Shown here piece after piece: positions 48,591 through 57,811 of a stretch of DNA of 64,000 nucleotides; the stretch's first letter is position 1, and each line of letters opens with the position of its first letter. The stretch comes from Bosea sp. NBC_00550 (GTDB taxonomy: Bacteria; Pseudomonadota; Alphaproteobacteria; Rhizobiales; Beijerinckiaceae), in contig NZ_CP102772.1 of the NCBI RefSeq assembly GCF_026020075.1, positions 1,178,001 to 1,242,000 on the forward strand, in the 5' to 3' direction. The position numbers and the translations under genes were made by a program. The notes under the pieces are model-generated. The model was not told the DNA's origin. It did no database searches and worked only from the letters and a program-made list of their open reading frames with translations.

Positions 48591-49429
48591 TCAGGATTTG
48601 ACCGGAATCCAGATTTCGACCTCGCCATTGCCGCTCTGCGGATCGAAGCGCTCGTCATAGAGCTCGTAGCAGGGGCCTTCCGTCAGGCTGTGGCCGGATT
48701 TCGGCAGCCAATCCCGGAAGATCGTGTCGAAGCTCGCCTTGATCGCGCTGATATGCTCGCGATGGGTGAAGACCGCGTAGCTCTGGGCCGGAATCCGCAC
48801 CCGCGCGAAATCGTCGGACAGGCCGTCGAAGCCTTTGACCTCCACGCCGGCGATATAGTCGAAGGCGCCGTTGTCATCGGCGTTCACGCAGACGCCGTAG
48901 CTCGTCATTCCGCCGGCCTGTCCGGGCACATGCCCGATATGCGGGGCGAAACGCTGCCAGAGCGAGGGAATGCCGGCAGTGCTCGTCTCGTAAGTGAAAT
49001 GGCCGCCGAGACCGGCGACGAGAAGGCTCTTGCCTTCGACGAAACGCGGCGGTGCGAGGGGGAGAGTGGGCATGCTGGTCATCAGGATCGGCTCCACGAG
49101 ATTCAGGCCTTCGAGATCGCCCCTGTCGCGCAATTGCTCCGGCGTGATGCCGAACTGATCGCGGAAGGCGCGGGTGAATGCCTCGTGCGAGCCGTAGCCC
49201 CAGTCGAGCGCGACGAGAGGATATCCGGCGCGCCGTCTGCCAGCTTGCGGGCCGCTTCGGTCAGCCGGCGCTCGCGCACATAGCGCATCACCGATCGACC
49301 GGTCGCGACCCCGAAGGCCCTGCAGAGATGGAAGCGCGAGACCCCGCCGACTTCGGCGATCTCGTCGAGCGAGATTCCCGAAGCGAAGCGGCTTTCGACG
49401 CACCAGACGGCTTTGGCGACAGGGTCCAT
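48591..49429 (-). pseudogene. AraC-type regulator with GyrI-like domain, frameshifted
   Basis: ATG 49429 (GAGGAG upstream) opens MDPVAKAVWCVESRFASGISLDEIAEVGGVSRFHLCRAFG...RKLADGAPDIL, the first helix-turn-helix of an AraC domain. At about 49218 the reading frame is lost. The second half continues in another frame as VALDWGYGSHEAFTRAFRDQFGITPEQLR. A GyrI-like effector-binding domain then runs to EVEIWIPVKS. One base is missing in CTCTC-GTCGCG; restoring it gives an intact protein of about 279 residues. It is either a pseudogene or a sequencing error. Confidence 0.85.
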
Positions 49430-49517
49430 GGTCTCCTCACGAAGGCACGGGCGGCACCGTGACCGATCGTTCCGGCGGCCGCTTGATCGCGCTTGCTGCG
49501 ACCGCAGCGCGAAGGCT

Positions 49518-51620
49518 CTAGCCCGCCCGCAGCAGCCGGATCGCAACATCCCGCTCGAACAGATAGAGCAGGATGCGCATCGCCTGGCCACGCGGCGTCT
49601 CCAGATGCGGGTCGCGCTCGATCATGAGACGCGCATCGTCGCGCGCCGCCGCCAGCAGGTCGCCGTCGGTTTCCGGGCGCGCGATGCGCCAGTCCGGCGA
49701 GCCCGATTGCTTGGTGCCGAGTACCTCGCCTTCGCCGCGCAGCCGCAGATCCTCTTCCGCGATGCGAAAGCCGTCCTCGGTCTCGCGCATGATGGTGAGC
49801 CGCGCCTCGGCGACCGGCCCGAGCGGACCCTTGTAGAGCAGCAGGCAGGTCGACGCCGCCGAGCCGCGCCCGATCCGTCCGCGCAGCTGATGGAGCTGGG
49901 CAAGGCCGAAGCGCTCGGCATGCTCGATCACCATGACGCTGGCGTTGGGCACGTCGACCCCGACCTCGATCACCGTGGTTGCGACGAGAATGCGGGTCTG
50001 GCCGGTGACGAAGGCGGCCATGGCCGCATCCTTCTCGCGTCCGGGCATCTGGCCATGCAGCAGCCCCACCTTGTCGCCGAAGATCTCGCGCAGCGTCTCG
50101 TAGCGCTCCTGCGCGGCAGCGACGTCCAACGTGTCGGATTCCTGCACCAGCGGGCAAACCCAATAGACCTGCTGGCTGGTCTCCACCGCCCGGCCGATGG
50201 CGCCGACGACCTCGTCATAGCGCTCGGAGGAGATGGCGCGGGTCACGATCGGCTTCCGCCCCGCCGGCTTCTCCGACAGGATCGAGACATCCATGTCGCC
50301 GAACCAGGTCAGCGCCAGCGTGCGCGGGATCGGTGTCGCCGTCATCACCAGCACGTCCACGGCCTCGCCCTTGGAGCCGAGAAGCAGGCGCTGGTGTACG
50401 CCGAAGCGATGCTGCTCGTCGACGACGGCGAGCGCCAGATCGTGGAAGCCGACGCCCTCCTGGAACAGCGCGTGAGTGCCGACCGCGATGTCGATGCTGC
50501 CATCCGCCAGCCCTTCGAGCACCTGTCGTCGTCCGGCGCCCTTCTCGCGTCCGGTCAGCAAAGCGAGCTTCAGCCCGGCCTTCTCGGCCAGCGGCGCCAA
50601 CCGCTCGGCATGCTGGCGCGCCAGGATTTCGGTCGGCGCCATCAGCACGGATTGCCGGCCGGCCTCGGCAGCGGCAGCCATCGCCATCAGGGCCACCACC
50701 GTCTTCCCCGAGCCGACATCGCCCTGCAGCAGCCTGAGCATGCGCTCGGGCTTGGCCATGTCGGCATGGATATCGGCGATCGCCTTGCGCTGGCCCTCGG
50801 TAAGTTCGAAGGGCAGGGCGGATTGGATGCGGAAGCGCACCCCGCCATCGCCGCTGGTGGCGCGCCCGGCGATCTTCTTCTGCTGGCGGCGAACGAGAGC
50901 GAGGGCGATCTGGCTCGCCAGCAATTCGTCATAGCCGATGCGCCGGCGCGCGACGGTGTCGCCCTCGGCCGCCTTGCGGTCGACCGGGTGATGCAGCGCC
51001 TCGATCGCCGCATGGAAGGTTGGAAAGTCGCTCTTGGCCAGAAAGGCCGGGTCCTGCCATTCCGGCATCTCCGGGCAGCGATCGGCCGCCGCTTGCGCCG
51101 TCCTCATCATCATGCGCTGGCCGATGCCTTCGGTCAGCGGATAGACCGGCTCGAAGGCCGGCAGGGTGGATGCGAGCTGGGGGTCGAGGATGCGCTCGGG
51201 ATGCACCATCTGGCGCATCCCTTCCCAAAGCTCCAGCTTGCCGGAAATGATGCGGAAGGCGCCGACCGGCAGGTTCTGGGCGAGATGCCTGGAATCGGCA
51301 TGGAAGAAGACGAGCGTGACGTCGCCGGTCTCATCCTCGACGATCACGCGATAGGGCGCCTTGCCCTTGCCGGGCGGGCCGGCGCGATGTTCGCTGACGC
51401 GGGCGGTGAAGGTCGCGACGTCGCCGATCGGCGCATCCGCGATGGTCGGGCTCGGGCGCCGGTCGATGGCGCCGCTCGGCAGATGGAACAGCAGGTCGAC
51501 GACGCGCGCCGGCTGCATCTCGTCGCCGAGGAAGCGGTCGAGAACCTTGCCGAGCTTCGGCCCGACGCCGGGAAGCGTCGTGGCCAGTGCGAAGAGCGGG
51601 TCGAGGATCGAGGGGCGCAA
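49518..51620 (-). CDS. recG: RecG, ATP-dependent branch-migration helicase
   Basis: A 700-residue SF2 helicase that reverses stalled forks and migrates Holliday junctions. The N-terminal wedge domain contains an OB fold (about 60-150). The helicase core has LLQGDVGSGKTVVALMA (Walker A), VVDEQHRFGV (motif II, DEQH as usual in RecG), TATPIPRT, and TTVIEVGVDVPNASVMVIEHAERFGLAQLHQLRGRIGRG. It appears to start with TTG at 51620: the family N-terminus (LDPLFALATTLPGVGPKLG) begins right there and no ATG precedes it. It is divergent from sdhE. Confidence 0.95.
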   Translation of the reverse strand: MRPSILDPLFALATTLPGVGPKLGKVLDRFLGDEMQPARVVDLLFHLPSGAIDRRPSPTIADAPIGDVATFTARVSEHRAGPPGKGKAPYRVIVEDETGDVTLVFFHADSRHLAQNLPVGAFRIISGKLELWEGMRQMVHPERILDPQLASTLPAFEPVYPLTEGIGQRMMMRTAQAAADRCPEMPEWQDPAFLAKSDFPTFHAAIEALHHPVDRKAAEGDTVARRRIGYDELLASQIALALVRRQQKKIAGRATSGDGGVRFRIQSALPFELTEGQRKAIADIHADMAKPERMLRLLQGDVGSGKTVVALMAMAAAAEAGRQSVLMAPTEILARQHAERLAPLAEKAGLKLALLTGREKGAGRRQVLEGLADGSIDIAVGTHALFQEGVGFHDLALAVVDEQHRFGVHQRLLLGSKGEAVDVLVMTATPIPRTLALTWFGDMDVSILSEKPAGRKPIVTRAISSERYDEVVGAIGRAVETSQQVYWVCPLVQESDTLDVAAAQERYETLREIFGDKVGLLHGQMPGREKDAAMAAFVTGQTRILVATTVIEVGVDVPNASVMVIEHAERFGLAQLHQLRGRIGRGSAASTCLLLYKGPLGPVAEARLTIMRETEDGFRIAEEDLRLRGEGEVLGTKQSGSPDWRIARPETDGDLLAAARDDARLMIERDPHLETPRGQAMRILLYLFERDVAIRLLRAG

Positions 51621-51792
51621 GTGGTCTCGGCAATTGTCAGGAGCGCGAAGATCGCGGCGGCTTGACCGCTGACTTCGCCGGGCTGCGTCGCTATATAGCC
51701 TGCTCAGGCAGGCTCCGCGACGGGGCCGGCCCGTTCGTCATTGCGCCATCCCCCAGGTTTTCGGACCTGATATTTTCTTGCCGAGGTTCTTC

Positions 51793-52089
51793 ATGTCCGG
51801 CTCGACCCGCTCCAGCGCCGATCTCGACCCGCGCCGCCGCAAGATCCTCTTCCGCGCCTGGCATCGCGGCATGCGCGAAATGGATTTGATCATGGGCCGC
51901 TTCGCCGACGACGCGATCGCCGGCTTTGATGATGCCGAGCTCGACGAGTTCGAGCGGCTGATCGAGGTTCTGGATCGCGACCTGCTGAGCTGGGTGACCG
52001 GGGAAGCCGCAGTGCCCGAGAACTACGACACGGAACTGTTCCGGAAGCTCAAGGCTTTCCACCATCACGACAAGCCGATTCATGTCTGA
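51793..52089 (+). CDS. sdhE: SdhE, succinate dehydrogenase flavinylation factor
   Basis: A 98-residue helical protein that promotes covalent FAD attachment to SdhA. The diagnostic RGMREMD motif (RGxxE) is in RAWHRGMREMDLIMGRFAD near residue 31, and DRDLLSWVTGEAAVPE is also conserved. ATG 51793 has GAGG 7 nt upstream. It lies between recG and mfd. Confidence 0.93.
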   Translation: MSGSTRSSADLDPRRRKILFRAWHRGMREMDLIMGRFADDAIAGFDDAELDEFERLIEVLDRDLLSWVTGEAAVPENYDTELFRKLKAFHHHDKPIHV

Positions 52090-52102
52090 CCGGCCTGACA
52101 GC

Positions 52103-52181
52103 CGTCATGGCCGGGCTCGACCCGGCCATCTCTGAATCGGAACCCGCTCGTCCCGAGATTCTCGGGTCAAGCCCGAGAATG
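52103..52181. repeat. dispersed palindromic repeat, copy 7
   Basis: CGTCATGGCCGGGCTCGACCCGGCCAT followed by GAGATTCTCGGGTCAAGCCCGAGAATGA. It lies in the 120-nt gap between sdhE and mfd. Confidence 0.78.
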
Positions 52182-52210
52182 AAGCCTTTTGGTAGAACGA
52201 TACCCGTCCG

Positions 52211-55200
52211 ATGAGCATTCCTCCTCCGAGCCAGATCGCCAAACCGCAGCTCGACCGTCTGCTCGATGCGCTGAACCGCGGCGACAAGCCGACGCTTGCC
52301 GGCGTGCCGGACGGATTCGACGCCGTCGTCCTCGCCGACCTCACCCGCGCCCGCGCCAAGAAGGCCGAAGGGGCGGCGCTGCTCGTCTTCGTCGCCCGCG
52401 ACGGCCAGCGCCTGCAGGTGCTGGAAAACGCGCTGCAATTCGTCGCGCCGGACCTGGAAGTGATGAGCTTCCCGGCCTGGGACTGCCAGCCCTATGACCG
52501 CGTCTCGCCCGCGCCCGCCATCGTGGCGCACCGGATGACGACACTGTCGCGCCTCGCCAAGACCAAGTCGGGCGACAGGCCGCGCCTGCTGCTGACCACA
52601 GTCAATGCCGCGCTCCAGCGCGTGCCCGCATTCAGCAAGGTGGCCTCCGAGAGTTTCTCGGCAGCGCCCGGCAACGTGGTCGATATCGAGCAGCTGGCGC
52701 GCTGGCTCGACATCAACGGCTACATGCGCACCTCGACCGTGCGCGAGACCGGCGAATTCGCCGTGCGCGGCGGCATCGTCGACCTGTTCCCGCCGGGCAT
52801 GCCCGCGCCGATCCGGCTTGATTTCTTCGGCGACACGCTGGAATCGATCCGCACCTTCGATCCGGAGACGCAGCGCACCACCGGGCAGTTGCGCGGGCTC
52901 GACCTCGTGCCGATGTCCGAGGCGCAGATGACCAGCGAGAGCATCCGTCGCTTCCGCCAGTCCTACATCTCGACTTTCGGCACGCCCGGCCGCGACGACA
53001 CGCTCTATGAGGCCGTGAGCGAAGGCCGCCGCCCGGCCGGCCTGGAGCATTGGCTGCCGCTGCTGGCGGAAAAGCTCGACACGCTCTTCACCTATCTGCC
53101 CGACGTGCCGCTGGTCCTCGACCATCAGGCGGAAGACGCGGTTGGCGAGCGGATCAGCCTGATCAAGGACTATTACGATGCCCGCAAGGCCGCGCTGGAG
53201 CAGGGCGCGGGCGGCGGCATTCCCTACAAGCCATTGCCGCCGGACGCGCTCTATCTCTCGACGGCCGACTGGCGCGCGGTGATGGACACATCCGGCGTCG
53301 CCAGCATGACGCCGTTTCAGCTACCGGACAGCGAGGGCAAGCTGATCCTCGATCTCGGCGGTAAGCAGGGCCGCAGCTTTGCGGCGGAGCGAGCAGGCGA
53401 TTCCGGCAGCGTCTTCGAGGCCGCCGTCGCGCATGTGAAGGCCCTCGAAGCCGACGGCAAGCGCGTCATCCTCGCCGCCTGGTCGGAGGGTTCGCGCGAG
53501 CGACTTGCCCATGTGCTCGAGGACCATGGACTGAAGAGCGTCCAGATGACGGGCTCTCTGCGCGCGGCCTTCGATCTCAAGCCCGGTACGGTCGCGCTCG
53601 CGGTCTGGGGTTTCGAGACCGGCTTCGAGGCCGGACGCCTCGCGGTCATCGGCGAGCAGGACATCCTCGGCGACCGCCTGGTGCGTCCGCGCCGCAAGAC
53701 CAAGCGCCCGCAGGACTTCATCGCGGAGCTCTCCTCGCTCGCGCCGGGCGACCTCGTCGTTCATGTCGATCACGGCATCGGCCGTTTCATCGGCCTGCAA
53801 TCGATCACGGCCGCCGGCGCGCCGCATGACTGCCTCGAAGTCCATTATGCCGGCGATTCCAAGCTGTTTCTGCCGGTTGAGAATATCGAGCTTCTGTCGC
53901 GCTATGGCTCGGAAGATACCGAGGTCCAGCTGGACCGGCTCGGCGGCGGCGGCTGGCAGGCACGCAAGGCCAAGCTCAAGCAGCGCATCCGCGAGATGGC
54001 GAGCAAGCTCATCCAGATCGCAGCGGCGCGCGCGCTCAAGGATGCGCCGCGCCTCGTCCCGCCGGCCGGCGTCTACGACGAGTTCATTGCCCGCTTCCCC
54101 TATGAGGAGACGGAAGACCAGCAGAACACCATCGATGCCGTGCTCGACGATCTCGGCGCCGGCCGGCCGATGGACCGGCTCGTCTGCGGCGATGTCGGTT
54201 TCGGCAAGACCGAGGTCGCATTGCGCGCCGCCTTCGCCGCCGCCTTGAACGGCAAGCAGGTCGCGGTCGTGGTACCGACGACGCTGCTCGCCCGCCAGCA
54301 CTACCGTAATTTCGCGGATCGCTTTGCCGGCTTACCTGTCAATGTCGGGCAGGCCTCGCGCTTCGTCGGCAGCGCCGATCTCAAGGCGGTGAAGCAGGGT
54401 GCGAAGGACGGCACGATGGACATCGTCGTCGGGACCCACGCATTGCTCGGCAAGGGCGTCGACTTCAAGGATCTCGGCCTCGTCATCGTCGACGAGGAGC
54501 AGCATTTCGGCGTCGCCCACAAGGAGAAGCTGAAGGAGCTGCGAGCCGAGGTGCATATGCTCACCCTCTCGGCCACGCCGATCCCGCGCACGCTCCAGCT
54601 CGCCATGACCGGTGTGCGTGAGCTCTCGATCATCGCGACCCCGCCGGTCGACCGCCTCGCGGTGCGCACCTTCGTCACGCCGTTCGATCCGCTGATCGTG
54701 CGCGAGGCGCTGCTGCGCGAGCGTTACCGGGGAGGGCGCTCCTTCTATGTCGTACCGCGCATCGAGGACATCGCCGAGGTCAAGGACTTCCTCGACAAGC
54801 AGGTGCCCGAGGCCAAGGTCGGCATCGCCCATGGCCAGATGGCGGCAGGCACGCTGGAAGATGTGATGACCGCCTTCTATGACGGCCAGTACGATATCCT
54901 GCTCTCGACCACGATCGTCGAATCCGGGCTGGACATCCCGACCGCTAACACGCTGATCGTGCATCGCGCCGACATGTTCGGCCTCGCCCAGCTCTATCAG
55001 CTGCGCGGGCGCGTCGGCCGTTCGAAGACGCGCGCCTATGCGCTCTTCACCGTGCCGGCCAACCGGAAGCTGACCGAGCAGGCCGAGAAGCGCCTCAAGG
55101 TGCTGCAGTCGCTCGACACGCTCGGCGCCGGCTTCCAACTCGCCAGCCACGACCTCGACATCAGAGGCGCCGGCAACCTGCTCGGCGACGAGCAGTCAGG

Positions 55201-55759
55201 CCATATCAAGGAAGTCGGCTACGAACTCTACCAGCAGATGCTCGAGGAAGCGGTGGCGGCGCTCAAGGCCGGCATCGAGTTCGAGACCGAAGCGCAATGG
55301 TCGCCATCGATCCAGGTCGGCGCGCCCGTGATGATCCCCGAGCACTATGTCGGCGATCTCTCGCTCCGGCTGTCCCTCTACAAGCGCCTCTCGACCATGG
55401 ACGACGATGCCGAGCTGCAATCCTTCGGCGCCGAGCTGGTGGACCGCTTCGGCCCGCTGCCGGAGGAGGTCAATCAGCTTCTGGAGATCGTCGCGATCAA
55501 GGCGCTCTGCAAGCGCGCCAATGTGGAGAAGGTCGAGGCCGGGCCGAAGGGCATCATCGTCGCCTTCCGCGACAACGAGTTCGCCAATCCGGAAGGGCTG
55601 GTCTCCTATGTCGCGAAGATCGGCACGCTGGCGAAGGTGCGCCCCGACATGCGCGTCGTCTTCATCGACGATTTCGACAGTGTCGAGCAGCGCCTGAAGG
55701 CAACGCGGCGGTTGCTGACGGATCTGGCGCGGATCGCGGAGAGGAAGAAGGCGGCCTGA
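52211..55759 (+). CDS. mfd: Mfd, transcription-repair coupling factor
   Basis: An 1182-residue SF2 translocase that removes stalled RNA polymerase and recruits UvrA. The order is: N-terminal UvrB-homology module (about 30-350), the RNAP-interaction domain (about 510-580, LVVHVDHGIGRFIGLQ), the RecG-like helicase core (MDRLVCGDVGFGKTEVALRAAF, VIVDEEQHFGV, SATPIPRTLQLAM, GLDIPTANTLIVHRAD, QLRGRVGRS), and a C-terminal TRCF domain. Length matches the family. Confidence 0.96.
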   Translation: MSIPPPSQIAKPQLDRLLDALNRGDKPTLAGVPDGFDAVVLADLTRARAKKAEGAALLVFVARDGQRLQVLENALQFVAPDLEVMSFPAWDCQPYDRVSPAPAIVAHRMTTLSRLAKTKSGDRPRLLLTTVNAALQRVPAFSKVASESFSAAPGNVVDIEQLARWLDINGYMRTSTVRETGEFAVRGGIVDLFPPGMPAPIRLDFFGDTLESIRTFDPETQRTTGQLRGLDLVPMSEAQMTSESIRRFRQSYISTFGTPGRDDTLYEAVSEGRRPAGLEHWLPLLAEKLDTLFTYLPDVPLVLDHQAEDAVGERISLIKDYYDARKAALEQGAGGGIPYKPLPPDALYLSTADWRAVMDTSGVASMTPFQLPDSEGKLILDLGGKQGRSFAAERAGDSGSVFEAAVAHVKALEADGKRVILAAWSEGSRERLAHVLEDHGLKSVQMTGSLRAAFDLKPGTVALAVWGFETGFEAGRLAVIGEQDILGDRLVRPRRKTKRPQDFIAELSSLAPGDLVVHVDHGIGRFIGLQSITAAGAPHDCLEVHYAGDSKLFLPVENIELLSRYGSEDTEVQLDRLGGGGWQARKAKLKQRIREMASKLIQIAAARALKDAPRLVPPAGVYDEFIARFPYEETEDQQNTIDAVLDDLGAGRPMDRLVCGDVGFGKTEVALRAAFAAALNGKQVAVVVPTTLLARQHYRNFADRFAGLPVNVGQASRFVGSADLKAVKQGAKDGTMDIVVGTHALLGKGVDFKDLGLVIVDEEQHFGVAHKEKLKELRAEVHMLTLSATPIPRTLQLAMTGVRELSIIATPPVDRLAVRTFVTPFDPLIVREALLRERYRGGRSFYVVPRIEDIAEVKDFLDKQVPEAKVGIAHGQMAAGTLEDVMTAFYDGQYDILLSTTIVESGLDIPTANTLIVHRADMFGLAQLYQLRGRVGRSKTRAYALFTVPANRKLTEQAEKRLKVLQSLDTLGAGFQLASHDLDIRGAGNLLGDEQSGHIKEVGYELYQQMLEEAVAALKAGIEFETEAQWSPSIQVGAPVMIPEHYVGDLSLRLSLYKRLSTMDDDAELQSFGAELVDRFGPLPEEVNQLLEIVAIKALCKRANVEKVEAGPKGIIVAFRDNEFANPEGLVSYVAKIGTLAKVRPDMRVVFIDDFDSVEQRLKATRRLLTDLARIAERKKAA

Positions 55760-55776
55760 GCGGGCGCTTCATGGAG

Positions 55777-55871
55777 CCGTCATTCTCGGGCAGAGCGAAG
55801 CGAAGACCCGAGAATCTCATGCAGGAAAGGGCGCGTTCTCGTCCTGAGATGCTCGGGTCAAGCCCGAGCAT
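55777..55871. repeat. dispersed palindromic repeat, copy 8, cut by the IS
   Basis: CCGTCATTCTCGGG...GACCCGAGAATCTC and GATGCTCGGGTCAAGCCCGAGCAT. Every other type 1 copy of this unit continues into GACG after CAT. Here the sequence changes at 55872, and the missing GACGGG resumes at 57053, beyond the IS110 element. Confidence 0.88.
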
Positions 55872-55899
55872 TGTCTGTTTGTGATGGGGTATTGAGGTT

Positions 55900-56090
55900 T
55901 TGTTCCGCGTGAGCGGGATGTCTGGTCCGGCTGGCCGGCCGGACCAGACGCGACTCGTCGACCGTCCCGAGCCAGGGCTTTCGCCCGTCGTCATCGAGGT
56001 TGCGGGTCGCTTCCCTTGTCACGCTTGGTGAGTTGCCAGGGCCTCTTCGCATGAGCCGAACGCCCGCAGACAATCACAAGCCCTTCGAGG
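55900..56090 (+). ncRNA. predicted IS110 bridge RNA (seekRNA)
   Basis: The non-coding left end shows three elements in order. (1) A 5' hairpin, GTCTGGTCCGGC/GCCGGACCAGAC (55920-55949). (2) A target-binding loop: stem GCGACTCG...CGACC with GGTTG...CGGGTCGC closes a loop with CCCGAGC (55966-55972), an inner hairpin GGGC-TTTC-GCCC, and GCCCGTC (55983-55989). (3) A donor-binding loop: TGAGTTG (56029-56035), an inner stem GGGC/GCCC, and CAGACAAT (56067-56074), closed by CTTGT/ACAAG. CCCGAGC equals the left target flank and GCCCGTC is the reverse complement of the right flank GACGGGC. TGAGTTG equals the IS right end and CAGACAAT is the reverse complement of the IS left end ATTGTCTG. The exact 5' and 3' ends are estimates. 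Confidence 0.88.
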
Positions 56091-56100
56091 ATAGCTCCCG

Positions 56101-57051
56101 ATGCCGGTTTGCACCACGGTCCCTGAACCCTCCCGTTTCCTCGGCTGTGATGTCGGCAAGGCCGGGATCGTCGTCTTCGACAGCCGCGGCGACACCCTCG
56201 GCAGTCTCCCTAACGAGGCTTCGGCCCTGGCAGCCTTCGCAGCCGGGCTCGGCCCGGACTGCCTCGTCGTCTGCGAGGCGACGGGCGGCTATGAGGACGC
56301 CCTGCTGGCGGCGCTCGTCTCAGCCGGCTGCCCGGCCCATCGCGCCGATGCCCGCAAGGTCAAGGCCTTCATCCGCTCCTATGGGACGCTCGGGAAGAGC
56401 GATGCGCTCGATGCCAGGGCGCTTGCCCGCTACGGCGCCGAGCGCCACGCTCGGCTGATCCGCTGGCAGGCGCCCGCCCCGGCACGCGAGCGCCTCCAGG
56501 TCCTGGTGCGGACCAGAGCCGATCTCGTCGCCCAGAGAACGGCCTGCACCAACCGGCTCAACGCTCCCGGCATCGAACCGGTCAAAGCCCCGCTCCAGGC
56601 CCTGCACGACTGCCTCAAAGCCCAGATCGCCGCCCTGGCGCAAACCATCGCCGAGACCCTGCGCACCATCGCCCGCACCGACAGAAGCGAGCAGGCCTTG
56701 CGCTCCATCCGCGGCATCGGAACGACCACCGCCGCCACCCTCATCGCACTCATGCCCGAGCTCGGACGCATCAGCCGGCGCCAGGCCGCCGCACTCGCAG
56801 GCCTGGCTCCTCATCCAAACCAGAGCGGCAGTCGAGACGCCTACCGCCCAACCAGAGGCGGCAGGGCCGAAATCAAGGCCGCCCTGTTCATGCCCGCAAT
56901 GGCCGCCGCAAGGCACGACCCCGCCATGCGCGACGCCTACACACGCCTCATCGCAAACGGAAAAAAGCCAATCGTCGCTCTCACCGCAATCATGCGACGC
57001 ATCATCGTCATCGCAAATGCCCGCGTCAGAGACCAAAACAAACTGAGTTGA
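56101..57051 (+). CDS. IS110-family DEDD transposase/recombinase
   Basis: A 316-residue recombinase. The N-terminal RuvC-like DEDD domain has FLGCDVGKAGIVV (Asp), VVCEATGGYEDALL (Glu) and GKSDALDARALARYG (Asp, Asp). A coiled segment spans about 125-200. The C-terminal Tnp_20 domain has IRGIGTTTAATLIALMPELG and LAGLAPHPNQSGSRDAY, whose Ser is the likely nucleophile. The frame is intact, so the element may be active. ATG 56101 has GAGG 10 nt upstream, within the 3' side of the bridge RNA. Confidence 0.95.
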   Translation: MPVCTTVPEPSRFLGCDVGKAGIVVFDSRGDTLGSLPNEASALAAFAAGLGPDCLVVCEATGGYEDALLAALVSAGCPAHRADARKVKAFIRSYGTLGKSDALDARALARYGAERHARLIRWQAPAPARERLQVLVRTRADLVAQRTACTNRLNAPGIEPVKAPLQALHDCLKAQIAALAQTIAETLRTIARTDRSEQALRSIRGIGTTTAATLIALMPELGRISRRQAAALAGLAPHPNQSGSRDAYRPTRGGRAEIKAALFMPAMAAARHDPAMRDAYTRLIANGKKPIVALTAIMRRIIVIANARVRDQNKLS

Positions 57052-57094
57052 TGACGGGCTGCGAAAAGGCCGGTTTCACGGCATCTCGCGCCCT

Positions 57095-57811
57095 CTACAT
57101 ATCGAAGAAGACCGTCTCGTTCTCGCCGGCCAGATTGATATCGAGCCACCAGGTTCCGTCCGTCTTGCGCTGGGCGACCAGGGTGTGGCGGCGCGGTTCG
57201 GGCACCAGAGCGAGGATCGGGTCGGTCTCGTTGCCCTCGCCATCGGCGAAGTAGAGCCGGGTCGGCAGGCGCTTCAGCAAACCGCGGCCGAAGACCGAGA
57301 GCGCGATATGCGGCGCCTGCAGGCTGTTGCCGGGGCCGGGCACGCGGCCGGGCCGGATCGTGCGAAAACGGAAGACGCCATCCTTGTCGGTCGAGGCGCG
57401 ACCGAAGCCGATGAAATGCCCGTCGAGGGGAACCTCCTCGCGGGCGTCCTCGGGGCTGGCGTAGCGACCGGCGGCATTGGCCTGCCAGATCTCGATCATG
57501 GCGTCGTTGATCGGCGCACCCGCAGCGTCGTAGACGCAGCCGGCAAGCGCGATGACCTCACCCTCCGGCGTGCCGGAGCGGTTCGAGCCCGAGAGCAGGA
57601 AATGCTCCGGCGGCATCAGGTCCGGCCGCGCGCCCATCTCGGAACGGCCTACCAGATCGGCGCCGCCCTTCCAGGGCAGGCCGTAGTGGAAATACGGACC
57701 CACCGTCTGCCACGGTGTCTGGCCGAAGATCGAGGGGTCCTGGCTGTCCTGCCGCGGCGCCGCATTGCGGCTTTCCAGATCGGTGATTGCCAGATCAGTG
57801 GTCGTGGTCAT
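57095..57811 (-). CDS. pcaG: PcaG, protocatechuate 3,4-dioxygenase alpha subunit
   Basis: A 238-residue subunit of the intradiol ring-cleaving enzyme that converts protocatechuate to 3-carboxy-cis,cis-muconate. Family features are TPWQTVGPYFHYGLPW, MIEIWQANAAGRYASPED, FRFRTIRPGRVPGPGN and QAPHIALSVFGRGLLKRLPTRLYF. The iron ligands lie in the beta subunit, as expected. ATG 57811 has GAGGACGAGC upstream and overlaps pcaH by 17 nt. It is last in the operon, 43 nt from the IS110 element. Confidence 0.94.
   Translation of the reverse strand: MTTTTDLAITDLESRNAAPRQDSQDPSIFGQTPWQTVGPYFHYGLPWKGGADLVGRSEMGARPDLMPPEHFLLSGSNRSGTPEGEVIALAGCVYDAAGAPINDAMIEIWQANAAGRYASPEDAREEVPLDGHFIGFGRASTDKDGVFRFRTIRPGRVPGPGNSLQAPHIALSVFGRGLLKRLPTRLYFADGEGNETDPILALVPEPRRHTLVAQRKTDGTWWLDINLAGENETVFFDM

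Larger units (their letters stand above)
55870..57052 (+). mobile_element. complete IS110-family insertion sequence
   Basis: The element is about 1.18 kb. Its borders are read from the interrupted palindromic repeat: left junction GAGC-AT-TGTCTG (core AT at 55870-55871) and right junction GTTG-AT-GACGGG (core AT at 57051-57052). Removing one core copy and the element restores GAGC-AT-GACGGG. There are no terminal inverted repeats and no longer target duplication, as expected for IS110. The left end (55872-56100) is non-coding and structured; the right end is essentially absent, since the transposase stop overlaps the right core. That layout matches the IS110 group rather than IS1111. Confidence 0.92.

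Noticed and set aside
49413..51665. 750-codon open frame opposite recG
   Set aside because: Antisense shadow of recG; it reads through the start of the AraC gene as well.
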